Assembly (NCBI GenBank): GCA_031553195.1
Contig: JAVBLV010000117.1
Location: 1 to 23,925 of the forward strand
Source: JAVBLV01 sp031553195
GTDB taxonomy: Bacteria; Bacteroidota; Bacteroidia; Bacteroidales; P3
Length of the DNA: 23,925 nt
Direction of reading: 5' to 3'
Shown here: positions 16,091-22,940 of the stretch, one piece after another
Numbering within the stretch: position 1 is the first letter of the stretch
How the letters are laid out: each line of letters opens with the position of its first letter
The notes under the pieces: generated by a model
Databases searched by the model: none
Told to the model about the DNA's origin: nothing
The model's input: only the letters and a program-made list of their open reading frames with translations
Translations under genes and position numbers: made by a program

Positions 16091-16250
16091 GAAGTTGTCT
16101 AAATTTTTGTGGAAAAGATTTTGAGAGATAAAAATGGCCATTTTGCAGGCGGGATTTTTCAAGAATAGTAACGCTATTTGGTAAAAATTCCGACAAAAAA
16201 GTGCATTTTTAGACTCAAAATACGTCATAGGAAAATTTTTAGACAACCTC
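16091..16250 (+). mobile_element. MITE copy B (160 bp) with TAA target duplication
   Basis: The terminal inverted repeats are GAAGTTGTCTAAATTTTTG (left) and GAGGTTGTCTAAAAATTTTC (reverse complement of right). TAA flanks both ends (16088-16090 and 16251-16253), matching the TNA target duplication of many IS5-family elements. The interior has no coding capacity and contains the palindrome AAAATGGCCATTTT near 16132-16145. An inverted copy lies at 12744-12896. The next 3' base after its right TAA is the end of an IS5-type element with near-identical tips, so that element's family probably mobilised it. Confidence 0.85.
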
Positions 16251-16253
16251 TAA

Positions 16254-17136
16254 GAGATTGTCTAAATTTTATTTATGAATTCTATTAAGCATTATTCTAA
16301 TCATCGCTAATTGAATAAAAGCAACACTGCATTCATTAACTACTTCATAATCTTTAGCGGGTCTTCTATTGAAATTGAACCAACCAAAGGTTCTTTCAAC
16401 CGCCCATCTTTTTGGTATTACAGAAAAAACAGATGTTCCACTAACCTTTGCTACAATTTCTAATGTCCACCCCAAAGCTAATAACGTCCATTCTAGTAAA
16501 GCCCCTCTATACCCGCCATCAGCCAACACTTTTTTCAATAAAGGATATTTTATACTGTAATTCTTTGAGAACCAATTTTGCCCCATCTCTGTCTTGAATA
16601 TTGGCATTGTGTATAACAATAGCCAGTATAAAACCCATTATATCTGTTATTATATGTCGCTTTCTACCTGTAACTTTTTTTGCTGCACCGTATCCTTTAT
16701 CTTCAGTTATGCAAGAAGATTTTACACTTTGATTATCTAAAAGTCCCATACTTGGACTTTCATTTCTACCTGCTTGCCGGCGACAATAACCACGCAATGA
16801 ATCATGTATTTCCTATATTAAACCTTGGCCTGTCCAACGACGAAAATAATAATACACCAATTTCCAATTAGGATAATTATAGGGCAACATGCGCCATTGA
16901 ATTCCGGTTTTTGTTATATAGAGTAAGGCATTTATTATTTCTCGTAAAGAATGCTTACGCTTTCTTTTTCTAAAAAACTTTTCTATCTTTGACCATTGGC
17001 TGTCGGTTAAGTCCGTTGGATAAATTTACATCTTTTTTGATTAATTGATTCTTAATCACAAAGTTACGAAAATTATCAATACAAAGTGCTGGTAACTAAT
17101 TGTTTATATTATTTCGTTTAAAATTTAAACAACTTC
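16254..17136 (-). mobile_element. Decayed IS5-family insertion sequence (883 bp)
   Basis: The left end GAGATTGTCTAAATTTTA (16254-16271) matches the reverse complement of the right end GAAGTTGTTTAAATTTTA (17119-17136). The left flank is TAA (shared with MITE copy B) and the right flank TTA; a true TNA duplication would be identical, so one side has changed or the insertion history is more complex. The size and single broken transposase frame fit the IS5 family. Confidence 0.8.
16269..17031 (-). pseudogene. IS5-family transposase, inactivated
   Basis: Reading from ATG 17031, the second codon is TAA, then the frame gives IYPTDLTDSQWSKIEKFF, a DUF4096-type N-terminus, through TGIQWRMLPYNYPNW. 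A TAG at 16813-16815 interrupts it before EIHDSLRG. The frame resumes with GLLDNQSVKS, GRKRHI and the first catalytic Asp region (DIMGFILAIVIHNANIQDRDGA). Near the T6 run at 16530-16535 (A6 on the coding strand) it shifts frame and continues VLADGGYRG, then PKRWAVERTFGWFNFNRR with the second acidic/Arg region, to the stop at 16269. Two nonsense codons plus a frameshift mean no active enzyme; the frameshift alone could be programmed, but the stops could not. Confidence 0.9.
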
Positions 17137-17185
17137 TTAGTAATTTGTACATCAACAATTCTTAAAAATGTAGACTTGATTTCGT

Positions 17186-17794
17186 TTATTTTTGACGAGC
17201 CAAGCGCCATAAAATTTCATTTGAGCGAGAAAGAATTAATGAGTCGGCATCTAATTTTACGATTTTTAAGGTATCGGTACTTTTAATAGTTTGTCGGTTA
17301 CCAATACTTTCGCTGGTTAATAAAAGCGTAGCATCCTTTAAAATCCAATTTTTAAAAATCAAAGTGGCCATGTTTACAGAAGAAGCCGTGCCGTCTTGAT
17401 TTAATATAAATCCTTGCATTTCCTGAGGTTTTATAGGATTGGGCTGTACCCACGTTCCGGCAATATAAAAATAGGGTGAATGATGCGTGATAACAAGTTT
17501 TATCGCTTTCAATATATCTGAAGTTTCTGTTCCTTTCTCTATGGAATAAGTTATTTCTACGGAATCATTTATCAAAACGCCGGGAACATTTGTAGGATCG
17601 GCGTCCATGACGCTTATATTTAGCGTGTCGCCGGAATGGCTAACAATCATAATGTTATTCATCGAAGCATCGAGAACCCATCCGCTTACAGTTTTGGGTC
17701 CTTGGCTTTGATTTTGATCTTGTTTGGGCGTACAGGAATATATTCCCAATGTTATTAGTAAGAGAAGAGCGGTAATAGCATGAATTGTTTTCAT
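17186..17794 (-). CDS. Lipocalin-like lipoprotein
   Basis: A 202-residue predicted lipoprotein if started at ATG 17794: MKTIHAITALLLLITLGIYSC has a signal sequence with lipobox IYSC and the acylated Cys at 21. A longer frame from 17842 is excluded because it begins upstream of the expected transcript start. Residues about 30-105 form a small beta domain (GWVLDASMNNIMIVSHSGDT), then IAGTWVQP starts a lipocalin-like barrel with GFILNQDGTASSVNMATL and LIFKNW; closely similar text occurs in Bacteroides lipocalin-family (Lipocalin_3-like) lipoproteins. The function is probably binding of a small hydrophobic molecule or envelope stress; the ligand is unknown. Confidence 0.78.
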   Translation of the reverse strand: MKTIHAITALLLLITLGIYSCTPKQDQNQSQGPKTVSGWVLDASMNNIMIVSHSGDTLNISVMDADPTNVPGVLINDSVEITYSIEKGTETSDILKAIKLVITHHSPYFYIAGTWVQPNPIKPQEMQGFILNQDGTASSVNMATLIFKNWILKDATLLLTSESIGNRQTIKSTDTLKIVKLDADSLILSRSNEILWRLARQK

Positions 17795-17839
17795 AATAAA
17801 TTGAATTTGAAAGTTTTTTGTTTGAGAAATAGAACAATG

Positions 17840-17873
17840 CAAATTTAATTATTTTACTGGAATATTTTGTCAA
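17840..17873 (-). promoter_or_regulatory. Promoter of the lipocalin-like lipoprotein
   Basis: On the minus strand, TTGACA (17868-17873) is followed after 20 bp by TAAATTTG (17840-17847), which matches TAnnTTTG. This is the best two-box promoter in the window. Transcription should start near 17834, giving a leader of about 40 nt to ATG 17794. Confidence 0.65.
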
Positions 17874-17894
17874 TTATTTTGGATAAACGGACTA

Positions 17895-18788
17895 TTACTT
17901 ATCGTCATTTTTCGTTACATCTTGCCTTTTGCTTAAGAAAATGACTAACACAACCGAGGTCAGAATGAGTAATAATCCTATGGAACTAAAAAATCCGAAA
18001 TCCTCGTTGAAAAAAAGAATCCCGATAATAACGGCTACCAACGGTTCCATGGAACCTAAAATAGAAGCGATGGTAGAACCTGCATATTTAATAGCAAGAA
18101 CCAATGTCAAATTTGAAATTACGGTAGGGAGAAAAGCCAATAGTAAAAGATTCGCCCATTCAAAACTATTGGAGATTTTTTGAATACCTGTCGTTGAAAA
18201 AGCAAATATTCCTAAAATAAAAGCGGTAAAAAACAAAATATAAAAGGTTAACGTTTGTGAATCTATTTTTTCTACGCCCGACTTATTGATGCCCACAATG
18301 TAAATGGCATAGGTTACTACAATACCCAACGCGATAAAAATTCCTGTCGGATTCAGCATGCTTCCTCCCGACCATGTTAGAAAACCCACGCCAATAAGCG
18401 AAAAGACGGCAGATAAAAATAAAAGCGCCGACTTCTTTTCTTTATAAAAAGTTGTCATGATGACAGTTACCAATACAGGGTAAAGGAAGTGTATTGTAGT
18501 AGCTACGCCGCTTGGAATATAAAGATAGCAGTAAATCAATCCCAATGCTGTAGCAGCATAAAACAAAGCAAGAATGAATGTTCTATTGAATTCTTTCGTA
18601 GATATTTTGAAATTCTTTTTTTGCGCAAGGCATGCTCCTCCCATCATAATGGCTGAGAATAAGAAACGATAAAAGAGAATGCTAGGCAACCCCATTCCGT
18701 TTCTCATTAATGAGATGGAAAACAAAGGAATGAGCCCGAACGTGCCCGAAGAAACCAATGCAAATACAACACCCTTAGCGTTTTTCAT
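17895..18788 (-). CDS. EamA/DMT-family transporter
   Basis: A 297-residue inner-membrane protein made of two EamA repeats of five TM segments each (about 1-135 and 145-290). Signatures are GVVFALVSSGTFGLIPLFSISL at the start, FYRFLFSAIMMGG, the end of repeat one (LYIPSGVATTIHFLYPVLVTVIMTTFYKEKK), and the matching end of repeat two (AGSTIASILGSMEPLVAVIIGILFFNE). The family exports or imports small metabolites such as amino acids or nucleotide-related compounds; the substrate cannot be predicted. The tail is basic and hydrophilic (SKRQDVTKNDDK). It is upstream of the lipoprotein gene on the same strand, but that gene has its own promoter. Confidence 0.92.
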   Translation of the reverse strand: MKNAKGVVFALVSSGTFGLIPLFSISLMRNGMGLPSILFYRFLFSAIMMGGACLAQKKNFKISTKEFNRTFILALFYAATALGLIYCYLYIPSGVATTIHFLYPVLVTVIMTTFYKEKKSALLFLSAVFSLIGVGFLTWSGGSMLNPTGIFIALGIVVTYAIYIVGINKSGVEKIDSQTLTFYILFFTAFILGIFAFSTTGIQKISNSFEWANLLLLAFLPTVISNLTLVLAIKYAGSTIASILGSMEPLVAVIIGILFFNEDFGFFSSIGLLLILTSVVLVIFLSKRQDVTKNDDK

Positions 18789-18813
18789 GAAATATAGATG
18801 AATATAAAAAGTG

Positions 18814-18821
18814 CAAAGGTA
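18814..18821 (-). promoter_or_regulatory. -7 box of the EamA transporter gene
   Basis: TACCTTTG on the minus strand, followed by CAC, matches TAnnTTTG exactly and is the same octamer as the Nudix promoter box. The leader would be only about 20 nt. No clear -33 box is seen. Confidence 0.45.
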
Positions 18822-18949
18822 TTTCTTTTTCTATTTTTCCGGATGCTTTTATTATTAAGCGAGTAAATAAGACTGAGGATTTTTGATAAATGAAGTTTTT
18901 TGGAAGATGTTATGCTCTTAAAATGAAGAAATAAATAGTCTGAAATTAA

Positions 18950-18971
18950 GGAGCTGTCTAAAAATTTTATG
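18950..18971. repeat. Solitary IS5/MITE-type terminal repeat
   Basis: GGAGCTGTCTAAAAATTTTA closely resembles the end of MITE copy B (GAGGTTGTCTAAAAATTTTC) and is preceded by TAA (18947-18949) like the other element ends. No matching opposite end was found nearby, so it is probably the remnant of a deleted or strongly decayed element. Confidence 0.5.
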
Positions 18972-19063
18972 ATATTTCGCAATGTTGCCCTAACTTTTTA
19001 AAAGAATCCATTTCTAGATGACGAGTAAATATTAGTTCTTTGCCCTTTGCAACTAAATAAAAG

Positions 19064-19094
19064 AGGGTGTCAATTTATTTTGAACACCCTTTTT
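19064..19094. terminator. Hairpin terminator, probably bidirectional
   Basis: AGGGTGT (19064-19070) pairs with ACACCCT (19084-19090), with CAA/TTG extending the stem around a bulge. T-rich DNA follows on both strands (TTTTAAT on plus, CTTTTATTT on minus). It lies about 97 bp beyond the stop of the OmpA-family gene, which it most likely serves. Confidence 0.7.
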
Positions 19095-19190
19095 AATAAA
19101 TAAAAAATTTCTTTTCGTTATTTCTATTTCAAACTTTTATTTAAGTCTGGTTTAGAATATTTTAAATACTTTTCCTCTATTCCAATTAAA

Positions 19191-20642
19191 TCAAAATCCT
19201 ATCGGATAAAAATCACAACGACGATTCATTTCGCGATTTTCCTCATTGATATTTGGTTTTAATGGATTTGCAAATGATTGATTAACAGTGTTTAATCTGA
19301 TTTTACTGATTCCATGATTTTCCAAATATTTCCTAGCGGCATTAGCTCGTCGCTGTCCTAAATCCAAATTATGACTACTACTGCCCAAATCACAGGTATT
19401 TCCCGTTATAAGCAATTGAATTTCAGGGTATTTTTCAAGGATAGTTATTTTTTTGTTTAAAATGATAATAGAAGCTTTAGTTAATATATCTTTATCCAGG
19501 TCGAAGAAGATGGGTTCGGACAGAATCCTCAAATCGTCGTCTTGCGGTTTGGGTTTAACTGTTTCAGATGGTGTAGAAGGTTGTTTCGGACAAGTGTCAC
19601 AAGATTTCGTCAGGTTGATGACATAAACAGTATCAATCCGTGATTTTTGCGGAATAACAGGTTCTTCATCTACCTTTTGTTTGATGTCTTCCAATTTCCC
19701 TATTTTGATCCTCACACCAATCTTTCCCCCTATTCCAAACAAATTCACGTTGTCCACGGCATGGGAATTGACATAGCCGTTGTATTGCAGCTTGTCGCCC
19801 ACATAGTTTGACGGATGGATGGTTTTGGCGTTATTTTCGGGGCCAATCAGGTAGTCGCCTTCAATTTTATTTCCGTCTTTGATATTATTCAGGCCATAAT
19901 CCAAATAAGCGCCCAAAGTCAAGTCCACGCGCGGGCTAAGGGTTTTCAAAAAACCTATTTCGCCCGACAAGGCAAAACTCGTCTTCACATCCATATCGCC
20001 ATTGTAAGTGATTTTATCGTTGGTGCCGTAGCCGTGCCAGCTCACATCGGGGCCGTCGGGTTCGGGCAATACCAAATCGGGTGTTGGGTAATAGGCCGAA
20101 ACATCGAGTTCGCTGCCGCTTTTCACCTCATAGGTTTGGCTGATGACCGGAATCTGCGCCTTGGCGCCCACGCCAAAATACATGCCCCAGCTTTGCGAAG
20201 CGCCCCATTTGGTCTGATACATCAGCATCAACGGGATTTCGAGGAAATAACCTTGTTGTACTTCCGTCCAATTGTCCAAACTCAAGCGCAGGGTGTAGTT
20301 GGTATAATCATTACCAAAAACATAACGGAAATCATCGTCATACATATTGTCGAAAGAATAATGTTGCGGATCGTTGTCCCAAGCGTTGGCATAGTGTCCC
20401 TTACTATTGTAGAAGGAAATGCCTAAGCCGGTAGCCAATCCCCAATGACGGGTGAAAAAATACTGCACGCCCACGCTTCCGCCAAAACCCAATTGGGGAA
20501 TGCCGGTGTTGTTATTGTCCAAAGTGTAGCGGAAATTGTTTGCACCCAAACCCAAACCGGCCGTGAGGTACAAGCCCTTCTGCTGCGCTGTGGCCGCCAC
20601 TGTGGCCAATAGCATGGTTAATATGAAAATAAATCGTTTCAT
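19191..20642 (-). CDS. OmpA-family outer-membrane protein (beta-barrel plus peptidoglycan-binding domain)
   Basis: A 483-residue protein. The signal peptide covers 1-19 (ending VAATAQ). Residues about 20-325 are an amphipathic beta-barrel of the Bacteroidota outer-membrane type (GLYLTAGLGLGANNFRY, GVQYFFTRHWGLATGLG). A linker with DTVYVINLTKSCDTCPKQ precedes the OmpA C-terminal domain (about 375-483), with FFDLDKDIL, TGNTCDLGS, the Arg-containing RRANAARKYL and NRRCDFYPI. The barrel would sit in the outer membrane and the tail bind peptidoglycan in the periplasm. In TGNTCDLGS the usual diaminopimelate-binding Asp is replaced by Cys with Asp one residue later. The gene is the last of a surface-protein cluster and follows it after a 423-bp repeat-rich gap, so it probably has its own promoter. 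Confidence 0.9.
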   Translation of the reverse strand: MKRFIFILTMLLATVAATAQQKGLYLTAGLGLGANNFRYTLDNNNTGIPQLGFGGSVGVQYFFTRHWGLATGLGISFYNSKGHYANAWDNDPQHYSFDNMYDDDFRYVFGNDYTNYTLRLSLDNWTEVQQGYFLEIPLMLMYQTKWGASQSWGMYFGVGAKAQIPVISQTYEVKSGSELDVSAYYPTPDLVLPEPDGPDVSWHGYGTNDKITYNGDMDVKTSFALSGEIGFLKTLSPRVDLTLGAYLDYGLNNIKDGNKIEGDYLIGPENNAKTIHPSNYVGDKLQYNGYVNSHAVDNVNLFGIGGKIGVRIKIGKLEDIKQKVDEEPVIPQKSRIDTVYVINLTKSCDTCPKQPSTPSETVKPKPQDDDLRILSEPIFFDLDKDILTKASIIILNKKITILEKYPEIQLLITGNTCDLGSSSHNLDLGQRRANAARKYLENHGISKIRLNTVNQSFANPLKPNINEENREMNRRCDFYPIGF

Positions 20643-20654
20643 TTTTATTGCTGA

Positions 20655-20987
20655 TTTGGTTATTTGTTTAGGTTTATAGGTTTGTTTAGTTGTTTAACTG
20701 TTTAATTGTTTATTCTTTACAGAACATTGAAATATTTACAGTATTTTGTATTTTTCACTTTCAGTTTTCAATTTTCAACTAAAAAACATTCTCTACTCTC
20801 AATTAAATAATTACCACATAGACACATAGAAGCACATAGTTTTATGTTGAGTTGGTTATTTGCTTAGGCGCGTTTAGTTGTTTAACTGTTTAATTGTTTA
20901 GTTTTTTTACAGTATTCTGTATTTCCACTTTCAGTTTTCGACTTTCCACTTTCCACTAAAAAACATTCTCAACTCTCAATTAAATAA
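20655..20987. repeat. Direct duplication in the OmpA-gene upstream region
   Basis: Unit 1 (20655-20810) and unit 2 (20852-20987) share the same order of blocks: GGTTATTTG..TTAGG, then a 28-nt exact match made of TTTAGTTGTTTAACTG plus TTTAATTGTTTA, then TTACAGTATT.TGTATTT, CACTTTCAGTTTTC, CTAAAAAACATTCTC and CTCTCAATTAAATAA. Unit 1 has about 20 extra bases (TTCTTTACAGAACATTGAA). Three CACATAG heptamers lie between the units. The region contains no gene. It is a duplicated intergenic block, either a dispersed repeat or a doubled regulatory region. Confidence 0.75.
20908..20921. promoter_or_regulatory. Candidate operator TACAGTATTCTGTA (second copy)
   Basis: Identical to the 14-mer at 323-336. 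It lies in unit 2 of the duplicated block; the corresponding place in unit 1 (near 20737) reads TACAGTATTTTGTA. If functional it would sit 266 bp upstream of the OmpA-family ATG, which is rather far for a simple operator. Confidence 0.25.
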
Positions 20988-21065
20988 CCCCCAAGCACAC
21001 TTTGTGTTTTTGTTGTGCACGCTGTGCACTTGGAGATTTTGGTTTTATTTTACTTCAAAATTAAA

Positions 21066-22907
21066 TTAAGGTATGATGAATTTACAGCTGTTGGCGTCAG
21101 TTACTTTAATTAACTGATAAGTGTAGTTCACGCCCTTTTGTGCAGGTGTTACGTCGAAGGTAACGGTATTGCTTCCGCCTATAGTAGAAACGGTGGCCGT
21201 TCCATTGTTTGGCGACCAACCATAGTCGATAACATAGTTGGCTGTACCGCCATCAACAGTTACTTTCAACGCAATGTTATTGGTTCCGTCGTCACAAGTT
21301 TCGGCGTTGCCGCTAACAATTTCGAGGTTCACGTTGGTTGGCGATTGCAGGATGTTTACATCTTCCGTAGCCGTTCTCGAACAAGCTTTTCCATTGGTTG
21401 TCAATGTATAAACCACTTGAACTTGTCCATTTGCGCTAGCAATACCCCAAAGTACAGAGTCTTTCGCAGCTGTAGGAGGAGTACCTTGTATTGTACCGCC
21501 AATGGCAGACCATAAATAAGATACGCCAACTTGAGGTGATGTAATTTCATAAGCAATTATGTTATTAGAACATCCGTGAGAAAGCCCAGCAGTAATTGTT
21601 TTCACAGTGGGTGCAGGTTCCACTTTCAAAGTGAAGCTTTGTACGGCGGCGCCCACAGATGTACAGCTTGTGGAAGGCAAGGTTGCTCTTACCCACAATG
21701 GTAAATCTTGTGTGGTGGTGTTTCCATAGTTCAACACATAAGCCGAATGGTTGGAAATAATGTTCGTGAAATTGGCGTCGGTAGCAAATTCCAAGGTAGA
21801 ACCAGCCGTAGAGTCGGTTACGTATGTTGACAAATTAATAGTTGTAGCGTCGCACACTTGCGAACCGTCGGCATTCACAGCCAAAGTAACGGTTGGCATT
21901 GGGTTCACTAACAAAGTGAAACTTTTCACTTCGGCGCCCACGCTTTCGCAACCGGTAGTGTTCATGTGTGCTTTCACATAGATGGTCAGGCTTTCTTGAG
22001 TTGTGTTGCTTCGGTTAAGTGTGTATGACAACGCACCGGCGCCTGTGATAGGTGTAGTGAAGTTAGGATCATTGATAGAGAAAATCAGAGAAGCATTGGT
22101 TGGCGTAACCGAAGTCACAAAATTTTCAAGATTGATGGTTGTTCCGTCGCAAGCCTCGCTGGTATTGGCAGCGGCTGCCGGTGTCAACACCAAGGTCGGC
22201 ATAGTGTCGATATGCAGGATAAAAGGAACGATTTCGCTGTAACATTCCGAACCGGCATCTACATTTTCAACACGGGCATAGAATTTATAATCGCCCCCGT
22301 TCAGTGTGCCCAAACCTGTTGCGTCGTAATTTGTCGGATTAGCCACAAGATTGGCATTGAAATTCAAACTGTCAGTACTGATTTCTTTAAGCGGCGCTGT
22401 TCCTCCGTTGGTAATGGTTCCTATGGCAGACGTCAAGTCCACATTCACGCCATAACACGTTTGGATGGCGGATGTCAAGAACGTAGGTTGAGGCTTGGCA
22501 TTCAGCACAAACGAAAAGGTGTCGTTTGTACAGGATGTGGCATTGGTCATCGTAACCTTTGCGTAAATGGTTTGACTGTTGGCTGTTAAGATATATTCAT
22601 AATCAGGGCCAACAATCGGGTTGGTGGTAAAATCACCGGCAATTGTACTGAATACAAGAGTGTAAGCATTGTCCGGAAGAGCTACATTGTTTGTGTCCAC
22701 ATGGGCTACATACAACGTTTTCAAGTTTAGTTCAACACCTTTACAAACATCGTAGATGTTGGGTGTGTTAGTGGGCGCATTCGGTACAATGACCGGAAGA
22801 TAGTTTACTTTTACAGTTACCGAATAATTTTGCGCTTTAAGACTTCCTGCAATAATAAGCATGATAAGTAATAATCCGATTGTTTTAAATAATTTCAAAT
22901 TTTTCAT
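21066..22907 (-). CDS. Secreted protein of Cys-paired tandem domains (adhesin-like)
   Basis: A 613-residue protein with signal peptide 1-25 (ending SLKAQ). About six tandem beta-rich domains of 85-110 residues follow, each with a Cys near its start (VCKGVEL, TCYGVNV, ACDGTTI, VCDATTI, GCSNNII, TCDDGTN) and most with a second Cys near its end (SCTND, ECYSE, GCESVGAEV, SCTSVGAAV, ACSRT, SCKF), which suggests one disulfide per domain. Domains three and four are closest (EVKSFTLLVNPMPTV and AVQSFTLKVEPAPTV). They resemble PKD/SprB-like repeats of Bacteroidota surface proteins. The protein stops soon after the last Cys (CKFIIP) with no T9SS sorting domain, so it may be truncated, or exported by another route. 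It lies 33 bp downstream of a T9SS-sorted protein gene on the same strand, probably in one operon. Confidence 0.8.
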   Translation of the reverse strand: MKNLKLFKTIGLLLIMLIIAGSLKAQNYSVTVKVNYLPVIVPNAPTNTPNIYDVCKGVELNLKTLYVAHVDTNNVALPDNAYTLVFSTIAGDFTTNPIVGPDYEYILTANSQTIYAKVTMTNATSCTNDTFSFVLNAKPQPTFLTSAIQTCYGVNVDLTSAIGTITNGGTAPLKEISTDSLNFNANLVANPTNYDATGLGTLNGGDYKFYARVENVDAGSECYSEIVPFILHIDTMPTLVLTPAAAANTSEACDGTTINLENFVTSVTPTNASLIFSINDPNFTTPITGAGALSYTLNRSNTTQESLTIYVKAHMNTTGCESVGAEVKSFTLLVNPMPTVTLAVNADGSQVCDATTINLSTYVTDSTAGSTLEFATDANFTNIISNHSAYVLNYGNTTTQDLPLWVRATLPSTSCTSVGAAVQSFTLKVEPAPTVKTITAGLSHGCSNNIIAYEITSPQVGVSYLWSAIGGTIQGTPPTAAKDSVLWGIASANGQVQVVYTLTTNGKACSRTATEDVNILQSPTNVNLEIVSGNAETCDDGTNNIALKVTVDGGTANYVIDYGWSPNNGTATVSTIGGSNTVTFDVTPAQKGVNYTYQLIKVTDANSCKFIIP

Positions 22908-22940
22908 TTTAGTATGGTTTTGATTATAGAAAATATAAAT

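Larger units (their letters stand above)
18789..19190. other. Non-coding gap between transporter and OmpA-family gene
   Basis: It holds a promoter box for the EamA gene (18814-18821), a lone IS5-type end (18950-18971) and a terminator hairpin (19064-19090). A 65-codon minus-strand frame at 18785-18982 runs through the promoter and the element end and was rejected. Confidence 0.55.

Noticed and set aside
12794..16246. Two short similar peptides (FYQIALLFLKNP...FISQNLF) at 12794-12976 (+) and 16040-16246 (-), tempting as a conserved small protein family
   Set aside because: Both are translations of the two MITE copies in the same relative frame; starts and ends lie in unrelated flanking DNA, so the similarity comes from the DNA repeat.
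18785..18982. 65-codon minus-strand open frame upstream of the EamA gene
   Set aside because: It runs through an element end and the EamA promoter box and overlaps the EamA start codon; composition is random AT-rich.
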